A stretch of DNA of 6,444 nucleotides from Halococcaceae archaeon (GTDB lineage: Archaea > Halobacteriota > Halobacteria > Halobacteriales > Halalkalicoccaceae): positions 1 to 6,444 of the forward strand of contig SKXI01000079.1 in NCBI GenBank assembly GCA_007128515.1, in the 5' to 3' direction. Of this stretch, positions 5,617-6,444 are shown one piece after another. Under the pieces are notes generated by a model. The model saw nothing but the letters and a program-made list of their open reading frames with translations, was not told the origin of the DNA and did no database searches. Made by a program: the position numbers and the translations under genes. Numbering within the stretch: position 1 is the stretch's first letter; every line of letters starts with the position of its first letter.

Positions 5617-5694
5617 TACTGTCGGCTGTAACTCTGTGGAGATTCTCTCCACCCCGTACTGGCGAGGATCTTCAACCACGTACAGCCGACAGTA
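5617..5694. mobile_element. MITE-like 78-bp palindromic element with terminal inverted repeats
   Basis: TACTGTCGGCTGTA (5617-5630) is repeated exactly in inverted form at 5681-5694 (TACAGCCGACAGTA). Imperfect complementarity continues inward, so most of the element is one imperfect palindrome; a further small hairpin GTGGAGA-TTC-TCTCCAC lies at 5636-5652. TCA occurs directly on both sides (5614-5616 and 5695-5697), a possible 3-bp target duplication. There is no coding capacity. It sits between two minus-strand genes, and the right TCA is the stop codon of the regulator. This pattern suits a miniature element moved by a transposase elsewhere. A bidirectional terminator or protein-binding site are alternatives. 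Confidence 0.55.
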
Positions 5695-6444
5695 TCAGCC
5701 GTCGGTTCGCTCGGTCGCGATCACGGAGAGCGCCCCGTCGATCCGCACCGAGAGCGTCTCGGTTCCGAGAGCGATGTCGATCCGGATCTCCCAGGGATCC
5801 TCAGAGAGAACGGTCAGGGCGTCGTCGCCGACACACCACTCCAGTCGCCAGTACGGCACCCGACAGAGATCGACCCCGTGTTCTCTGTGGAAGGCGACGA
5901 CCCCGGAGTGATCGAGCAGCGTCAGTCCGATCGGCGAGTGGAGCCGGTGACGACACTGTTCGCAGCGGTGGACGACCGAGACGCCAGCGGCGAAACGCTC
6001 ATGATCGCGGACGAACCGGGTCCGCATCCGGCCGTTGCACTCGTGACAGACGCCGTCGGCGGCCAGACAGTGCAGGTGACGGACCCGCTGGTTGAACGCG
6101 TCCATCACCTCATCCCGGCTCCGATCGGTGAACCCGCCCGGCGGGAACGGGTACCGTCCGAACCGGGTTTCACAGTCCGCACAGTCGATCGAGAACCGTT
6201 CGTCGGCGTACCGTGCCCGGAGGTCGCCGCCACACGCGACACACGACGCGTCGAGCGCGAACGGCTCGATCGCCGGCGTCTCGACGAACGAGCCCGAGAG
6301 CACGGCGCGGACGACCTTCTCGCCCGCGTAGCGGAGTTCGTACCCGCCCTCTCGCTGGCGGACGAACGCGTCGGTGAGCTTCTGCAGGTGGTAGTTGAAC
6401 TGGGCGCTGTCGCGCAGGCCGACCGCTCGATGGAGGTCGGTGAA
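5695..6444 (-). CDS. Winged-helix (ArsR-like) regulator with two zinc-ribbon-like Cys blocks (5' truncated)
   Basis: The frame is open from the window end (6444) to the TGA at 5695-5697, 249 visible residues; the start lies outside. A GTG at 6303 is an internal codon, since the preceding 47 residues form a good winged helix: LHRAVGLRDSAQFNYHLQKL (visible 4-23, the turn and recognition helix) and GGYELRYAGEKVVRAV (33-48, wing and following helix), as in haloarchaeal ArsR-like regulators. Next come two Cys blocks: CVAC...CADC (C68, C71, C88, C91) and CHEC...CEQC (C133, C136, C161, C164), each spaced like a zinc ribbon. The C-terminal part (about 175-249) has HSGVVAFHREHGVDLCRVPYW and a beta-rich end, and may be a sensor or structural domain. 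It probably controls nearby or its own genes; the ligand is unknown. The TGA coincides with the edge of a palindromic element. Confidence 0.85.
   Translation of the reverse strand, partial: FTDLHRAVGLRDSAQFNYHLQKLTDAFVRQREGGYELRYAGEKVVRAVLSGSFVETPAIEPFALDASCVACGGDLRARYADERFSIDCADCETRFGRYPFPPGGFTDRSRDEVMDAFNQRVRHLHCLAADGVCHECNGRMRTRFVRDHERFAAGVSVVHRCEQCRHRLHSPIGLTLLDHSGVVAFHREHGVDLCRVPYWRLEWCVGDDALTVLSEDPWEIRIDIALGTETLSVRIDGALSVIATERTDG

Noticed and set aside
4996..5631. Plus-strand ORF with Val-rich repeats across the His-rich gene
   Set aside because: The Val-rich peptide is the antisense reading of the His/Asp codons (GTG, GTC). The minus frame has membrane segments and a sensible start.
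5382..5911. Two opposing ORF starts with similar peptides (both containing YSRQY) near 5616-5695
   Set aside because: The similarity comes from the palindromic DNA being read from both sides; neither ORF has coding character beyond the element.
6301..6303. GTG at 6303 as start of the regulator
   Set aside because: The 47 codons upstream to the window end form a good winged-helix domain, so the gene continues beyond the window and this codon is internal.

Overview
The window comes from a halophilic archaeon (class Halobacteria). The DNA is strongly GC-rich with G/C-biased third codon positions. The proteins are rich in Asp and Glu. Two exported proteins carry twin-arginine lipoprotein signals. 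Two genes have a TATA-like box about 27-28 bases before the start codon and no Shine-Dalgarno, as expected for leaderless haloarchaeal transcripts. I cannot name the genus. All family names are from memory; no search was run.

Layout. (1) 1-639, plus: 3' part of an RNase Z/PhnP-like metallo-beta-lactamase-fold hydrolase, cut by the window start. (2) 802-2233, plus: a two-gene operon, a Tat lipoprotein with a DsbA-like thioredoxin domain (CPLC) overlapping a polytopic membrane protein with a GCAACG motif. (3) 2234-2506: a short gap with one doubtful 45-codon ORF. (4) 2507-4109, minus: two haloarchaeal proteins of unknown function, one resembling DUF5787 with a possible PD-(D/E)XK signature, the other a Cys-rich 171-residue protein with a strong TATA box. 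(5) 4110-4263: a divergent promoter region with a small perfect palindrome. (6) 4264-4902, plus: a second DsbA-like Tat lipoprotein (CPSC). (7) 4903-5544, minus: a membrane protein with a long His-rich loop built from DNA tandem repeats; its stop codon abuts that of gene 6. (8) 5545-5694: a gap filled mainly by a 78-bp imperfect palindrome with 14-bp terminal inverted repeats and a possible 3-bp target duplication, resembling a miniature transposable element. (9) 5695-6444, minus: a winged-helix regulator with two CxxC...CxxC zinc-ribbon-like blocks, cut by the window end.

How the genes may work together: the window holds two extracytoplasmic thiol oxidoreductase-like lipoproteins, a membrane protein with a CxxC pair, a His-rich metal-binding membrane protein and a Cys-rich regulator. 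Thiol-disulfide exchange or metal handling outside the cell is a reasonable theme. Only genes 802-1647 and 1631-2233 are tightly linked by sequence evidence; the wider link is inference from proximity.
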